From contig OX345636.1 in assembly GCA_947044365.1 (NCBI GenBank), forward strand, positions 2,093,501 to 2,157,500: a stretch of DNA of 64,000 nt, in the 5' to 3' direction. Position 1 is the first letter of the stretch; each line of letters starts with the position of its first letter. The position numbers and the translations under genes were made by a program. Shown one piece after another: positions 23,953 to 33,754 of this stretch. The DNA comes from Petrosia ficiformis. Taxonomy: Eukaryota > Porifera > Demospongiae > Haplosclerida > Petrosiidae. The notes beneath the pieces were generated by a model. That model made no database searches. It was not told the origin of the DNA and saw nothing but the letters and a program-made list of their open reading frames with translations.

Positions 23953-24800
23953 GTTAGCCTCGCAGAGTCACACACAGTGTACTACAAAGGAAGGGTCTGA
24001 CCAACTGACTCTATAACGTTTGTTCTGAAAACTACAGGAAGTAGAGTAGGCGATAAGTTCATTTCAAGTGCCTGTAACTTTAGATTTAGTGTTGAGTGTT
24101 TTCTGCTTCTCAAGGTTCTATGAAGACCAAAAGAAGAGATTATCATGTGCAAGTGCTATAAGAAAGCTGTTGGAGTGTTAGATAAGTTGAGTGCTGCCAG
24201 GTATGAAAGTAGCTAAGATTTCACTAATTTTTGACAAACATCAGGACTGTATCCCGTTAGTAGTAATACAGAGATAGTATAGCTTCTAGTTGTATAGTAG
24301 AGTAGTTTCTTTGAGCCTTAATAACACGGTAGAATTTTTAATTATCAATAAAATTATTATTAATAAAACTGAACGTTTCAACCCGAAGGAAAGTAAACTA
24401 TGACATAAAGGTTCAGATTAAGTCTGTGCTAGTAGAAGAGTGAACCTTTATGTCATAGTTTACTTTCCTTGTACCATCATTGTCAAACCTTGTTATTTTC
24501 TGTACCACCCTTTGTATCTCCTGTACCATAATTGTTCTCACCTTTCTTACTCTTTTGTACTGTCATGACGTCATCACCTGTCATCTGTCTGTATAAATAG
24601 GCCGTTTAGTTTTGTTTTTGTATACTGCTGAAGAAGACCTTCGGGTCGAAACGTTCAGTTTTATTAATAATAATTTTATTATTGTTATTGATAATTAATA
24701 ATTCTGGGTCCAGTAATTTATAAGTACTGTTGTGGTGACTGCTTTCAGAACAAACGTAATGCAGTCAGACCCTTCCTAGGTTTGCACGTTGCCTCGTGAA
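23953..24800. mobile_element. Non-autonomous relative of the ZAD/RecQ element
   Basis: The left end reads TAGCCTCGC...AAAGGAAGGGTCTGAC and continues to CGTTTGTTCTGAAAAC. The right end, inverted, keeps CCTAGGAAGGGTCTGAC and ACGTTTGTTCTGAAAG. Just inside the left end (about 24080-24260) is a decayed copy of the ZAD-like exon found intact at 56761-57222, including AAGGTTCTATGAAGAC and TTTTTGACAAACATCAGGAC. The middle has been invaded by the hammerhead-motif repeat and a hairpin. It is a deletion derivative of the same transposon family. Confidence 0.6.
24388..24468. repeat. Perfect 28-bp stem hairpin
   Basis: Positions 24388-24415 (GGAAAGTAAACTATGACATA then AAGGTTCA) are the exact reverse complement of 24441-24468, with a 25-base loop. 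Inverted copies of the CTGAAGA/GAAAC repeat lie on both sides (24285-24390 and 24627-24712), so the hairpin is the centre of a larger fold-back. Confidence 0.75.
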
Positions 24801-24847
24801 CCAAACCTACTATGCATGCGCTAAACTACAATTACCGGGATTGTTAT

Positions 24848-25066
24848 CCCTTAGAGGACTGAGCTTGTTTTTCAAAATTCTTCCCATTTCCAACAATAGC
24901 ATCTCTATTGCATATATTTTGGCCACCGTTCATTTTCTCTGCCCCAAACTTGGCTCCTTTTTCGACATGGAGTACTACTTCTACCAACTTGCTTACCAAG
25001 ACTTGAAAGTCTCCAAGCACTTCGTAGGATTAAATTTAATGCAGTGCTCTCCCTCTTTTGACTGGA
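24848..25066 (-). mobile_element. Half of a piggyBac-type MITE
   Basis: Starting with CCCTTAGAGGACTGAGC after TTAT, this is the inverted right half of the 16842-17428 MITE family. The other half and its TIR are missing. It stops near CTTTTGACTGGAATT, where flanking sequence takes over. Confidence 0.65.
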
Positions 25067-25570
25067 ATTGTAATATTACAACTACCTGCCACGACCTAAA
25101 ATTCTGGATGTAGAGTAAAGTGTCAATTATCGGACACCACCCATGGTTACTGTACCATAAGCTGCAACAACATCTACTCTAGTCATAAACCAAATCTCGT
25201 CTCTTAAAGTTGCTTGACTGATGTTTTGTATTCAACTATCTGGGCCATTCTGAGCAATCAATAATCGGCCACACCTTTTTGTAATTAGTATAGAGTTCAA
25301 TTGGAAATCTTCTAATTTTATTGGTCACCAAAAAATTCTAAAAATTACATGTGTGTGGTTGCATGTCATTCTATTGTCCCAAACGCACACGCTTTGTTCA
25401 GCTGGCTCTTTGATGTTACTTTGAAAAAGCAAGAGGATAGTAGAATAACCTGTTGATGTATAGACTTGCTTTCTAGCTGGTTCTAGTGAGAGAGGAAGGG
25501 ATGTTGGGAGAATAAATGAAAAACAGCCCTCCCTTGCGGACTTGATGGATGCTGTATTTGGAATTATCGG
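25067..25570. other. Duplicated flank at the Tigger insertion site
   Basis: No gene. From about 25360 (TGCATGTCATTCTATTGT) to 25572 it matches 41540-41775, which lacks the transposon. This shows that the neighbourhood of cysteine-rich genes 2 and 3 was duplicated before the Tigger element arrived. Confidence 0.6.
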
Positions 25571-25907
25571 TAGAGTATGGGAGGGTATTATGAGACATGT
25601 AACTATTTTTCATCATAACTTCAATTCTAAAAACTTTAAAAACTCGAAATTTTAAAAGAAATTTCTTTAAGCATGATATTTTACAACAATATATTTGTGT
25701 GTGAAAAAAAAAGTATTGAATTACAATACATACAAAAAATTAATTATTCAAGTTGTACCAATTATGAGACAAGTGTTGGTATTATGAGACACTATAAAAT
25801 TCAAATGATGAACACAAATTTAAGGTTCAGAAGTTTATACCTGACATTCAAAGCAATAGTAAAAGTCAGGAATCTCCTCCTCTCTTGTATAACCAGTACA
25901 TTTCAGA

Positions 25908-26948
25908 TCATACCATGGCATCAGTGGGGTGATTAATTCGAACCCATGCTTCATAATCGGGATCTTGTAGATCATAACCTTCTTGAAAACGACGTTCGTA
26001 CAACCTCTCTTGTTCAGATGTACATAGCAGATCATTGGACTGAATGTCATCCAGCTGTAAGTCAGTCAGCTTAATTACTAAATCAACACTTGCCTGTTCT
26101 GTTTCACAATCTACCAGCTTTTTTGTGACTGTACTATCACTAGAGGATTGTTCTTTGTGACCCTCACCACTAGTGGGTTTTTTAGGACATTGAAAGGCTT
26201 TGGAGGGTGCCAAATCTCTATCATCGATAGCTCCTGGATTTAAAGGATAAGCACCACTCTTTCTAAAACCACTCATGATATTCACAGGAGTGTGTGAACT
26301 AGGCCATGCTGATCCAATTAAAGATGCTATCAGATCTGTGGTAATTACACGACCAGGGTTTTTGGCAATATACATGGCACAGGCTTTGGAGAAGTTGGCT
26401 TTGAATGACTTGAAGACACCTACATCCAACGGCTGCAATATGTGACTTGTATGTGCAGGTAAACAGATGAGATGAATATCATTAGCACGAGCTAACTCGA
26501 TCAGTTCAACGGAGACATGTGATGCATGACCATCCTGAATTAGAACCACAGGTCGAGCTGGAGGAATATTCTCCAAGAAGAATTTGAACCATTCCAAATA
26601 GACTTCTTTGGACATCCAACCACTCTCAGTTTTACTGAAGAGAGTTCCAGGAACAGCCCCTTTCCTAAGATGATCAGGTACGCTCCTTTTACGAGGAAAA
26701 ACTAAGCATGGTGGCAATACAATAGCAGATGCAGAAACACACGACAGAATTGTGTGAGTTTTTCCTCGTTCTGCTGAAGAAATGGTATATACTTTATGGT
26801 GACCTAATTCAGCTATCACTTTGCCTGGTCTATGGACAATGGTAACTCCAGTCTCATCTGCATTAAATATCTGCATAGGCTTGGAAATTACATTTAACTT
26901 GCCATAAATAGCCCCCAGTTTACCAAAAAAGTCACTGATGTTTTCTTT
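25908..26948 (-). pseudogene. Tigger transposase, catalytic DDE_1 part
   Basis: This is the C-terminal piece of a pogo/Tigger transposase, of the CENP-B/jerky-like DDE superfamily. It opens SANKENISDFFGKLGAIYGK and continues to the stop. All three catalytic aspartates of the D-D-D triad are readable: FNADETG, then LIQDGHASH, then LQPLDVGVFKS. The catalytic domain is uninterrupted, about 345 codons including the stretch before the first internal ATG. The protein is cut off from its DNA-binding domain by the inserted element at 26960-28122, and the N-terminal half carries a stop, so it cannot be made as a normal transposase. An internal ATG at 26876 would give a catalytic-only product; whether that is expressed is unknown. 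Confidence 0.85.
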
Positions 26949-26959
26949 GTTGGCACTTA

Positions 26960-28043
26960 GGTGGTAACTATTGTGTTGGTTGGTTGGTTGGTGACATGCG
27001 TGTGTGCATGTATGCGTGTGTTGTTAACTTATATTAATTAATTAAACATAGTACATATGTATCCTACAAGATACATATGTATCTATGTTTAATTTCCTTA
27101 TTAAATAATAAAAATAATAATTCATTATTAACATAAGAATTAATTATTTTATATTTATTCTTACAATTCTAATTGAATTGTAGAATAATTTAACCATAAG
27201 TAATCTAGAATGAGGTTTAAATTTATATGCTATATAAGAAACATTATTTCTCATATCTCCATATTCTTTGATTCTTTAATCAACTTATTGCTCTCCAAAG
27301 TGATTTATCAAAGACTTCTAAAGTGAAAAATAGAGCAAAAATGGATCCAAAAAGAGATAATCCTAGTCCATGCTCTAGTGATAAAATACCAATGAGCAAA
27401 CTTGCATGGTTTGTCTTTACTTCTCGTGGTATAACCCATAAGAGGTTATTGAGAAAGTTTAGACGTGAAAACCATGGTCTCTTTGGTTGGAAGTAAGTTC
27501 TACTTCCATTTAAAATTAATATTTATTATTCTTATTTTAGGATTGTACAGTGTTTTGGTGAATGCAACTTTCATTGGATTGTTAAAGGAAGAGAACATTC
27601 TCATGGTATGTTCTCTTGTTACAAGCATCAAGAAGTTCCAGTTTGGGTCTCTCTGAAGTTATCATTCAAGGAAATTGATAACTCAGATGATCCTGGTCCA
27701 ATGCTTTCCTGGTTGGAGAAGCTTGGCCAGTGTGATGAGCATGAGTCTGACTCTGACTCTGATAAATCAGACTAATTTGATATTTATATGCTGACATTCT
27801 TATGAATTATTCATATATTTGTTAATAACCATTAATTAACTTTATAATATGTTCTACTACCCCTTCGCTGCCTACTGAAGGATTATAAACACAGAATAAC
27901 CTATAAGTAATTCACTATTCCTTAGTATGTACACAGCAGAGGGGGATAGTAGTAATGATGACGTAATGATTTATTAACAACACACGCATACATGCACACA
28001 CGCATGTCACCAACCAACCAACCAACACAATAGTTACCACCCC
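26960..28043. mobile_element. Long-TIR element inserted in the Tigger transposase
   Basis: The left arm (26960-27030: GGTGGTAACTATTGTG, then TTGG repeats and a CATG/GTGTG stretch to GTTGTTAA) and the right arm (27973-28043) are inverted copies of about 71 bp. TA lies at each outer edge. Between them is a two-exon gene (27341-27775) with a TATATAAG box near 27231, and a hairpin at 27047-27093. A third copy of the arm follows immediately (28046-28122), creating a near-perfect palindrome. I cannot assign a superfamily: there is no transposase, and the TIRs are long with simple-repeat interiors. Confidence 0.7.
27341..27775 (+). CDS. Small two-exon gene of unknown function inside the long-TIR element
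   Basis: Exon 1 (27341-27492) and exon 2 (27541-27775) join across a 48-bp GT-AG intron (GTAAGTTC ... TTATTTTAG) to give 128 residues with no stop. Without the splice the frame ends at TAA three bases into the intron, so the intron is well supported. The N-terminus is MDPKRDNPSPCSSDKIPMSK. A basic middle (HKRLLRKFRREN, residues 33-44) leads to a Cys/His/Trp-rich core (C56, C60, H63, W64, H71, H73, C78, H81) that could bind metal. An amphipathic SWLEKLGQ segment follows, then an acidic Ser-Asp tail to the stop. A TATATAAG box lies about 105 bases upstream. I do not recognise the family. It could be a transposon accessory protein or captured cargo. Confidence 0.65.
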
Positions 28044-28122
28044 TAGGGGTGGTAACTATTGTGTTGGTTGGTTGGTTGGTGACATGCATGTGTGCATGTA
28101 TGCGTGTGTTGTTAATAAATCA
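27967..28122. repeat. 156-bp near-perfect palindrome
   Basis: The dyad centre is CCCCTAGGGG at 28040-28049. The arms (27967-28044 and 28045-28122) differ at about one position (CACACG against CACATG). The right arm ends exactly where Tigger sequence resumes (AAAGCACGAC). Such a structure would extrude as a cruciform and is typical of fold-back repair or two head-to-head element ends. Confidence 0.85.
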
Positions 28123-28537
28123 AAGCACGACAATAGGCCAATGATTGGGGCATGCGAACAGTCAAATTAGGGTGTCGTGACTTGAAACCTTGAAACCACC
28201 ATCGACCAGCCTTTTCATTTTTGAAAGGATGGGGCCTCTTGCATTTTTCAACAATAATATATACCATATGCATTACAGCTTCCCTTGTAAGCCCATAACC
28301 CATATCAGCCATCTGTATTAAATAATGCACAATTCTTTCTTCTTCTTTGGTTAAGATCGTTGCAGGCCCTGGTCGACAATCAAGGTCCACTTTGCCTGTC
28401 ACTCTTCTCCTTAATGTTTCGACAGGTACATTATACAGCCTTCCTGCCTCTCTTAATCATTTACCTTGATTCACACTCTCCACAGCTGCTCTCATGCTTT
28501 CGTCACTCCATAATTTTCTGGTTTTTCTTGCTTCCAT
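28123..28537 (-). pseudogene. Tigger transposase, N-terminal DNA-binding part
   Basis: It starts MEARKTRKLWSDESMRAAVE and continues VNQGK, then an in-frame TGA at codon 27 where relatives have glycine, then LREAGRLYNVPVETLRRRV (the psq/CENP-B helix-turn-helix). A second HTH (EEERIVHYLIQMADMGYGLT) and a Tc5-type region (AGRWWFQGFKSRHPNLTVR) follow. It breaks off at CRAL, exactly where the other piece resumes with SANKEN. The premature stop and the insertion are independent lesions. Confidence 0.85.
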
Positions 28538-29018
28538 TAGTATAGCCCAGATCCCTATGATCACGAAAAAATATTTATTATCATGATTATAATTATGTAT
28601 TTTTCACTATTGGAGAGCATTATATAAACGCTATCTACTACTGACAGGTTAACTGTTCTATTTAAAAGGCTAAAACGAATTTACATTCATCTCACCGGGA
28701 GAAAGCGGGCTCAGTCCCGTTTTTTGACGAAATAGAGACACTTGATTCAATCAAAAATCCCAAAGAAAACAGTCCTGCAGAACAGCTTAGTCGTCCACCA
28801 TTTATAAAATCCAAATCTCTCTACTGAGCATGCTCAGAAATCCTACCAATATGGTGCCATCGTTGCGGTTGCGTATTTTCGTAGCTTACTTTGTTTCTGG
28901 CTTTTAAAAAATTTGTGGTAAATTGTCTATGTGTAATAAACTAGTAACAATAATTTCAGGCAAATTCGTTTGTGTGTCCCATAATACCTACCGTCTCATA
29001 ATGCCTACCCATACTCTA

Positions 29019-29603
29019 AGCAGGATTGAGATGACTTAGATTGCTCCAGTAGGTCAGGAAAATTGCAAAGAGCATGCAATCAGTAGCAGCCACAGGTTTG
29101 CTGTGATGCTGAGCCACACCTCACACCAAGCTCGCTTGGACTTCATTAATATACTTGATCAGTCTGCAGCTTCAGATAAAAACAGACGAATAGCTGACTA
29201 ACTGTATTGAACACACTGTACTGTACTGTACTATATTTTTATTATAATTGTGATAATAATAATCAAAGCTATTTAAACTTTCCTATATGCTAGGCCCACC
29301 CTGGAGTTTTTGGCTAGATCCACCCCTGGCTGGCTGTATTCGTTACATTGCAAAACCGGGATTTTCAGCACTTCATATGAAGACATGATTGTAATGGTAT
29401 ATGTATTTTGACTTAAACTAGTGGTCAATGTTGACTGAAAGAATTGTTTTTCAAAAGATATGACTCAGAGTGAAGTATACAAAAAAAAGCAGCACGAGTA
29501 TTCATGCAAATAATCTAATACAATTTAAACTACAAAACAATTCACAATCTGAGTGTCTATATATTATAATTATACATAATGCATAATTATATGTATCATG
29601 TAT
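29019..29603. other. Duplicated 3' flank of cysteine-rich gene 2
   Basis: No gene. From 29017 the sequence continues the match to 41776 onward. From about 29330 (GGCTGTATTCGTTACATTG) through TCAATGTTGACTGAAAGAA to 29560 it matches the corresponding flanks at 41950-42200 and 44875-45110. Confidence 0.6.
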
Positions 29604-30236
29604 TCAAAAAAAACTGGAAGTTATCAAGGCAAATACTGCTATCACAAGAAATGCTGGAGTAGCAAATACACCAGAACATGGTTCACCTAGTGTAGCACCA
29701 CAATCATCATATTCTTGTGTAGTGTTAGCAAGTAATCCGAATTGTTCATAAGAACTTGTACAGCATCCCCAATAGTTACGTAGAGTGCGGAGATCTTGGC
29801 ATGTAGCATCACAAACATCATCTTCCTCATCACAAGCACGAAGATCTCCATTAGCGATTCCATCATATACAGATTCTGCACAATACTTGCCATCGACATC
29901 AGAACGAGCACAATCAGCTTCTCTCAATTGTTCAGCAAGTTCATCATCACCAGTACACATAAAATAACTTTCATATTCATCGAGACAACTTCCACATACT
30001 ATGACAAAAACAGCACTGAGATATCTGGCAAGTCCTTCAGCGGTATCAGTATCGTATCGATCAGCTAACGAGTCAATCCCATCCTCGCAATCTGCAATTA
30101 TTGGAAAACATGAAGATTGCCGAGTTTCAACCGATCGTTTCAAAAACACTTCTTGATGTATTATGTGCCTGGTGGGATTACGAAAGGCAGTTGTCGACGA
30201 AATAACAAAAATGAGTACCGCAGCAATTTTTATCAT
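29604..30236 (-). CDS. Secreted cysteine-rich GPI-anchor-type protein (family member 2)
   Basis: A 210-residue single-exon paralogue of the 5581-6213 gene, aligned without gaps; all 14 cysteines sit at the same positions. Signal peptide 1-17, dibasic K33-R34 before SVETRQSSC, sequon at NTTQ (171), and the C-terminal hydrophobic tail (FATPAFLVIAVFALITSSFF) are all kept. The middle is strongly acidic (CDEEDD, residues 135-140). It shares its C-terminal 30 residues almost unchanged with members 1 and 4. The intact frame after visible divergence suggests selection on the protein. Role unknown; extracellular or surface recognition would fit, but that is inference. Confidence 0.85.
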   Translation of the reverse strand: MIKIAAVLIFVISSTTAFRNPTRHIIHQEVFLKRSVETRQSSCFPIIADCEDGIDSLADRYDTDTAEGLARYLSAVFVIVCGSCLDEYESYFMCTGDDELAEQLREADCARSDVDGKYCAESVYDGIANGDLRACDEEDDVCDATCQDLRTLRNYWGCCTSSYEQFGLLANTTQEYDDCGATLGEPCSGVFATPAFLVIAVFALITSSFF

Positions 30237-30298
30237 ACTGATTTTGAGACTAATAGATACGTTATTAGATAGACTGGAAAATATAATAACCTACTTCG

Positions 30299-30332
30299 CT
30301 ATTTTATAGATTTTTAAATGTTATAGGCGGGG
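30299..30332 (-). promoter_or_regulatory. TATA box and GC box of family member 2
   Basis: Minus strand: CCCCGCC (30326-30332), then CTATAAAATAG (30299-30309), 63 bases upstream of the ATG. The TATA variant has one additional A compared with members 1 and 4. Confidence 0.65.
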
Positions 30333-32094
30333 TTAACTGACGCGGCGGTGAAATGAAAGAAGTCAGCCAATCTGTAGTAACCAATTAGAGAGGGTATCAA
30401 TAGAATACTTTAGAGCTGTAGCTGAGAATGATAGTACACTTGTATCTCAATGTTAGTGTTTACAATGATTACAAGGACTGAGTGTCATCAACAAATGGAC
30501 AAGCTCCTGAACTATTAATTATTACATGAGTTTTAAAGGTTAGCAAAATGTGTAAATAATGATATATATATATACGAATTGCATCTTGAATTAACACTAA
30601 TCACAAATAATATTTTGTAATTGTGACAAAGTGGCTCAATTTAAATTCAATCTGCATGATACCCAATTGCAACTCATGCAATGAAATAATGATAGGAAAA
30701 AAATGCAAGCAAAAATGTTATGTAAAAAGAAACAATTAATTTTACAGTAGGAATATTGTTCTTAATAACACCATGTTATTGTACTTCATGTTATTATTAT
30801 TGTTTTGCAGGTGGTGTTGCTTTAAAGCTCTTCCTGCATGATATGCCATGCAAACCCTACAGTATCTACACTTGTAGTGCTATAACTAAACAACATCACA
30901 CAATATAAAATTAATTAAATTTACAGATCCAAGCCTCACAAGAGTGACACTATTCTTAGATCACATCATAATTACAGACATAACACCATAGTGGAAGTCA
31001 TGTGTAACCTCAAATTTAAGCGTTAATAATTATTAACATGATGTGGTGTAAGAATAGTGTCACTATATAGGATGACTCACTAGCAAAAAAACTTCTAAAT
31101 TTAATTTGATTACTATTATTACGATGTTGTTTAAGCATAGTAGTACATTTATAAATCATGTAGGCCTTTCATGGAGGCAAGAGCTTTAGCCCAACAATAG
31201 CTATATAATTATATAATTTTAATATATTTAAATTATGTCATATATAATCATATCTATTATAATTATAACTAATAATATGTTCAATATGACACACCTACTC
31301 ATGCCCTATCAGGTTTACAATGACCTTACCCTCATGCTCGAATAATATATGTGATATACAATCACACTGATATGCAACATGCAACAATAGTACAAATTTT
31401 GAAAATTACATTCCGTAGCTACACATTTTTTAGGCTACACAAATAGCAAATGTCAAGAAGCATGAAATAACCATGACAACAATTAATGTCTCTGAATAGA
31501 TTGGTAAAAATCTAGTTTCATGCAATTACTATTGTAAGTGCCAAATCCTATTAAATGTCACCTGCACTGAACTACCACGCGGTATGTTGCGAGGGAGTGA
31601 CAGAATGTCTGAACAAACTCATGGGGAATAAGTCAGAGGAAGTCACATGACTTCCATGAAAGTACGTGTGATAATTTGGAATGACCACGTGTTTGTGCTT
31701 TGTGTGTAATGTATTTGAAAAACGATATACATTAAATCAAAATAAAAACCACCCCTGAAGATCCTAAACAGTCTATAACTTATCAAATTAAAAGTAAACA
31801 GCAGTAGCCACTGGCAGAGCATTTTTCCATATCACAATTGCATAATAACTGCTTCTTCTAAGCCTTTCTTAACCTAAAAAGTGAATTACTTCTTAAGGAT
31901 ACTTTCAGTTCTATCTTAGTTTCAGTTTTTTTTTCTTCTTGCTTGCACTGTTGCACGCTCTCTGCTGTCATACTCTCTGCGCTGTGTAACTCAATATGTT
32001 TATTTTGATAACTAGCATTAAATTAGTTTATGAAAATATTTAAATAGATTATTATTATTATACCGTCAATCTACAAAGACTGAATTTTAACTCT
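30333..32094. other. Duplicated 5' flank of cysteine-rich gene 2
   Basis: No gene. Positions 30340-31980 match 45880-47930 in order, and 30818-31020 also match 43525-43760 (GCTTTAAAGCTCTTCCTGCA, then CTACACTTGTAGTGCTA). A MITE at 30943-31064 is shorter here than its 46-kb counterpart. The duplicated block therefore spans gene, promoter and about 1.7 kb upstream. Confidence 0.6.
30943..31064. mobile_element. Short form of the AGTGACACT MITE
   Basis: The ends AGTGACACTATTCTTAGATC and the reverse complement of the right end (AGTGACACTATTCTTACACC) pair over about 27 bases. At 46479-46906 the same ends enclose 428 bp, so this copy is an internal deletion form. No target duplication was recognised. 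Confidence 0.6.
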
Positions 32095-32098
32095 TTAA

Positions 32099-32686
32099 GG
32101 TTGTACTAGGGGGAGGGGTAGATGAAACTCCAATCGGTTTCTAGTTTTGCCAGCTTCTTGCTGCATACAATCTGGTTCAATTCTGTATCTTTTGGAAGCC
32201 ACACCCACCCGGGGGTATAATTATTGGGCCTAAATGTTTTGACTGATAGTTACACCCTTCGGGTGGTGGAGGGGGCGGTAGGCGGGAAACCCTGGCAGGG
32301 TAACTGTAGTTGCTCTCTGAGAAAGATCGGAGTTTGATAGTGTCTAGAAAGGTAGATTTTATGGTTTCAGTGAAAAGCTACAGAATTCAGCTTTCTTCAG
32401 CCTCTTGTAAGTATAAAAGTAAAATGAATTTTCAGAAAACGGCTCTATTTGTTTTCTCAAAATACATTGTACTTGGTGCACGCCATCATTGGTGGGCGTG
32501 GCTTTCGTGGTTTTGTACTTATTGCGATTGCAAAAATGGCGATTTTAACCATATTTCTTCAATTACAGGACAATATAAAGCTGATCAGAAGATATGAAGG
32601 TTGCTATTAGACCAGGTTAGAGTCATATTATAATATTCTATTTTGAAAGTGATTGGAGTGGCATCCGCCCACTCCCTAGTACTACC
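32099..32686 (+). mobile_element. TTAA-type MITE with GGTNGTACTAGG ends (copy 1)
   Basis: TTAA lies at 32095-32098 and 32687-32690. The TIRs are about 45 bp, GGTTGTACTAGG left and GGTAGTACTAGGGAGTGGG inverted at the right, with ACTCCAATC shared inside. TTAA targeting plus a GG start suggests Kolobok-type rather than piggyBac, but this is inference from the ends only. It contains an inverted sister copy's sequence throughout, including GCTACAGAATTCAGCTTTC. Confidence 0.7.
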
Positions 32687-32736
32687 TTAATATGTTAACT
32701 TTCTTAATTAATGATACTGCTAAGTTTAACTGTTAA

Positions 32737-33348
32737 GGTGGTACTAGGGAGTGGGCGGATGCGACTCCAATCAGTTTCAAAATAGAATATTATATAATAT
32801 GACTCTAACCTGGTGTAATGGCAACCTTCATATCTTCTAATCACCTTTATAGGGTCCTGGAAGTGATAAAACATATATAAAATGTCCATTTTTGTAATCG
32901 CAATAAGTACAAAACGGAGAAAGCCACGCCCACCAACATGGCATGCACCAAGTACAATGCATTTAGAGAAAACAAATAGAGCCGTTTTCTGGAAATTCAT
33001 TTTACTTTTATAGTTACAAGAGGCTGAAGAAAGCTGAATTCTGTAGCTTTTCACTGAAACCATAAAATCTACCATTCTAGGCACTATCAAACTCCGATCT
33101 TTCTCAGAGACCAACTACAGTTACCCGCCATTGTTTCACACCCACCGCCCCCTCCCCCACCCGTGGGGCGTGTTTAGCTTTGTTTCTGAAAATAAACTAT
33201 CAGTCAAAACATTTAGGCCCAATAATTATACCCCCGGGTGGGTGTGGCTTCCAAAAAATACAGAATGGAACCAGATTGTATGCAGCAAGAAGCTTGCAAG
33301 ACTAGAAACTGATTGGAGTAGCATCCGCCCACGGAAAAGACTACAACC
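32737..33348 (-). mobile_element. TTAA-type MITE, inverted copy 2
   Basis: TTAA lies at 32733-32736 and 33349-33352. It is the inverted counterpart of 32099-32686. Both flanks (GCTAAGTTTAACTG-TTAA and TTAA-CAGTTAAACTTAGC) are mirror images, so the element landed on a TTAA at the exact centre of a pre-existing palindrome of about 85 bp (32691-32732 plus 33353-33398). Confidence 0.75.
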
Positions 33349-33398
33349 TTAACAGTTAAACTTAGCAGTTGCATTAAATTAAGAAAGTTAACAAATAT

Positions 33399-33754
33399 CA
33401 ACAAACAGTGCAGTATCAGGCTGTTGTTCAGCAGCAGTGTTTTCATTCAAACAGAGACGTAAATGGATCTGATTTGTTGATTCTATTGCCTTTCACAGTT
33501 GACCTGTTATGTACCTTGAATTCTGTGATCTAAATATGGTATATTATTATTATCATTAGTTAGAATATATAATATTAAGTGTATACCTTGTGCAAGTTGT
33601 GTTTTAATTGGTACAACCTGGTAAACATTTATAACTCATCTAATATGCTGTGTTATGATGAAAACATGAGTTCATGAATGGTGATCAAACAATTGCAAGT
33701 GTTTTGCTATTTGTTAGCTTTTTATATGATTATGATTATAATAATCTGTAGACA
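33399..33754. other. Short spacer before the repeat block
   Basis: No gene. Positions 33580-33740 match fragments at 13610-13650 (GTTGTATTTTAATTG.TG..ACCTGGTAAACAT) and other old repeats. Confidence 0.4.

Larger units (their letters stand above)
25573..29016 (-). mobile_element. pogo/Tigger-type transposon, inactivated and interrupted
   Basis: The ends are GAGTATGGGAGGGTATTATG and, inverted, GAGTATGGGTAGGCATTATG. TA flanks both (25571-25572, 29017-29018). TATTATGAGAC repeats lie subterminally on the left (25766-25798), with inverted relatives on the right (28978-29000). The transposase is on the minus strand in two pieces, separated by a later 1.1-kb insertion. The paralogous region at 41760-41790 has the empty site (ATTGG-TA-AGCAAGATTG), confirming the boundaries. 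Confidence 0.9.

Noticed and set aside
32310..33114. Frames of 95 and 136 codons in the two TTAA-type MITEs (KDRSLIV, VSVKSYRIQLS)
   Set aside because: They are shared only because the MITEs are copies; no family is recognised and the second frame runs through the TIR.
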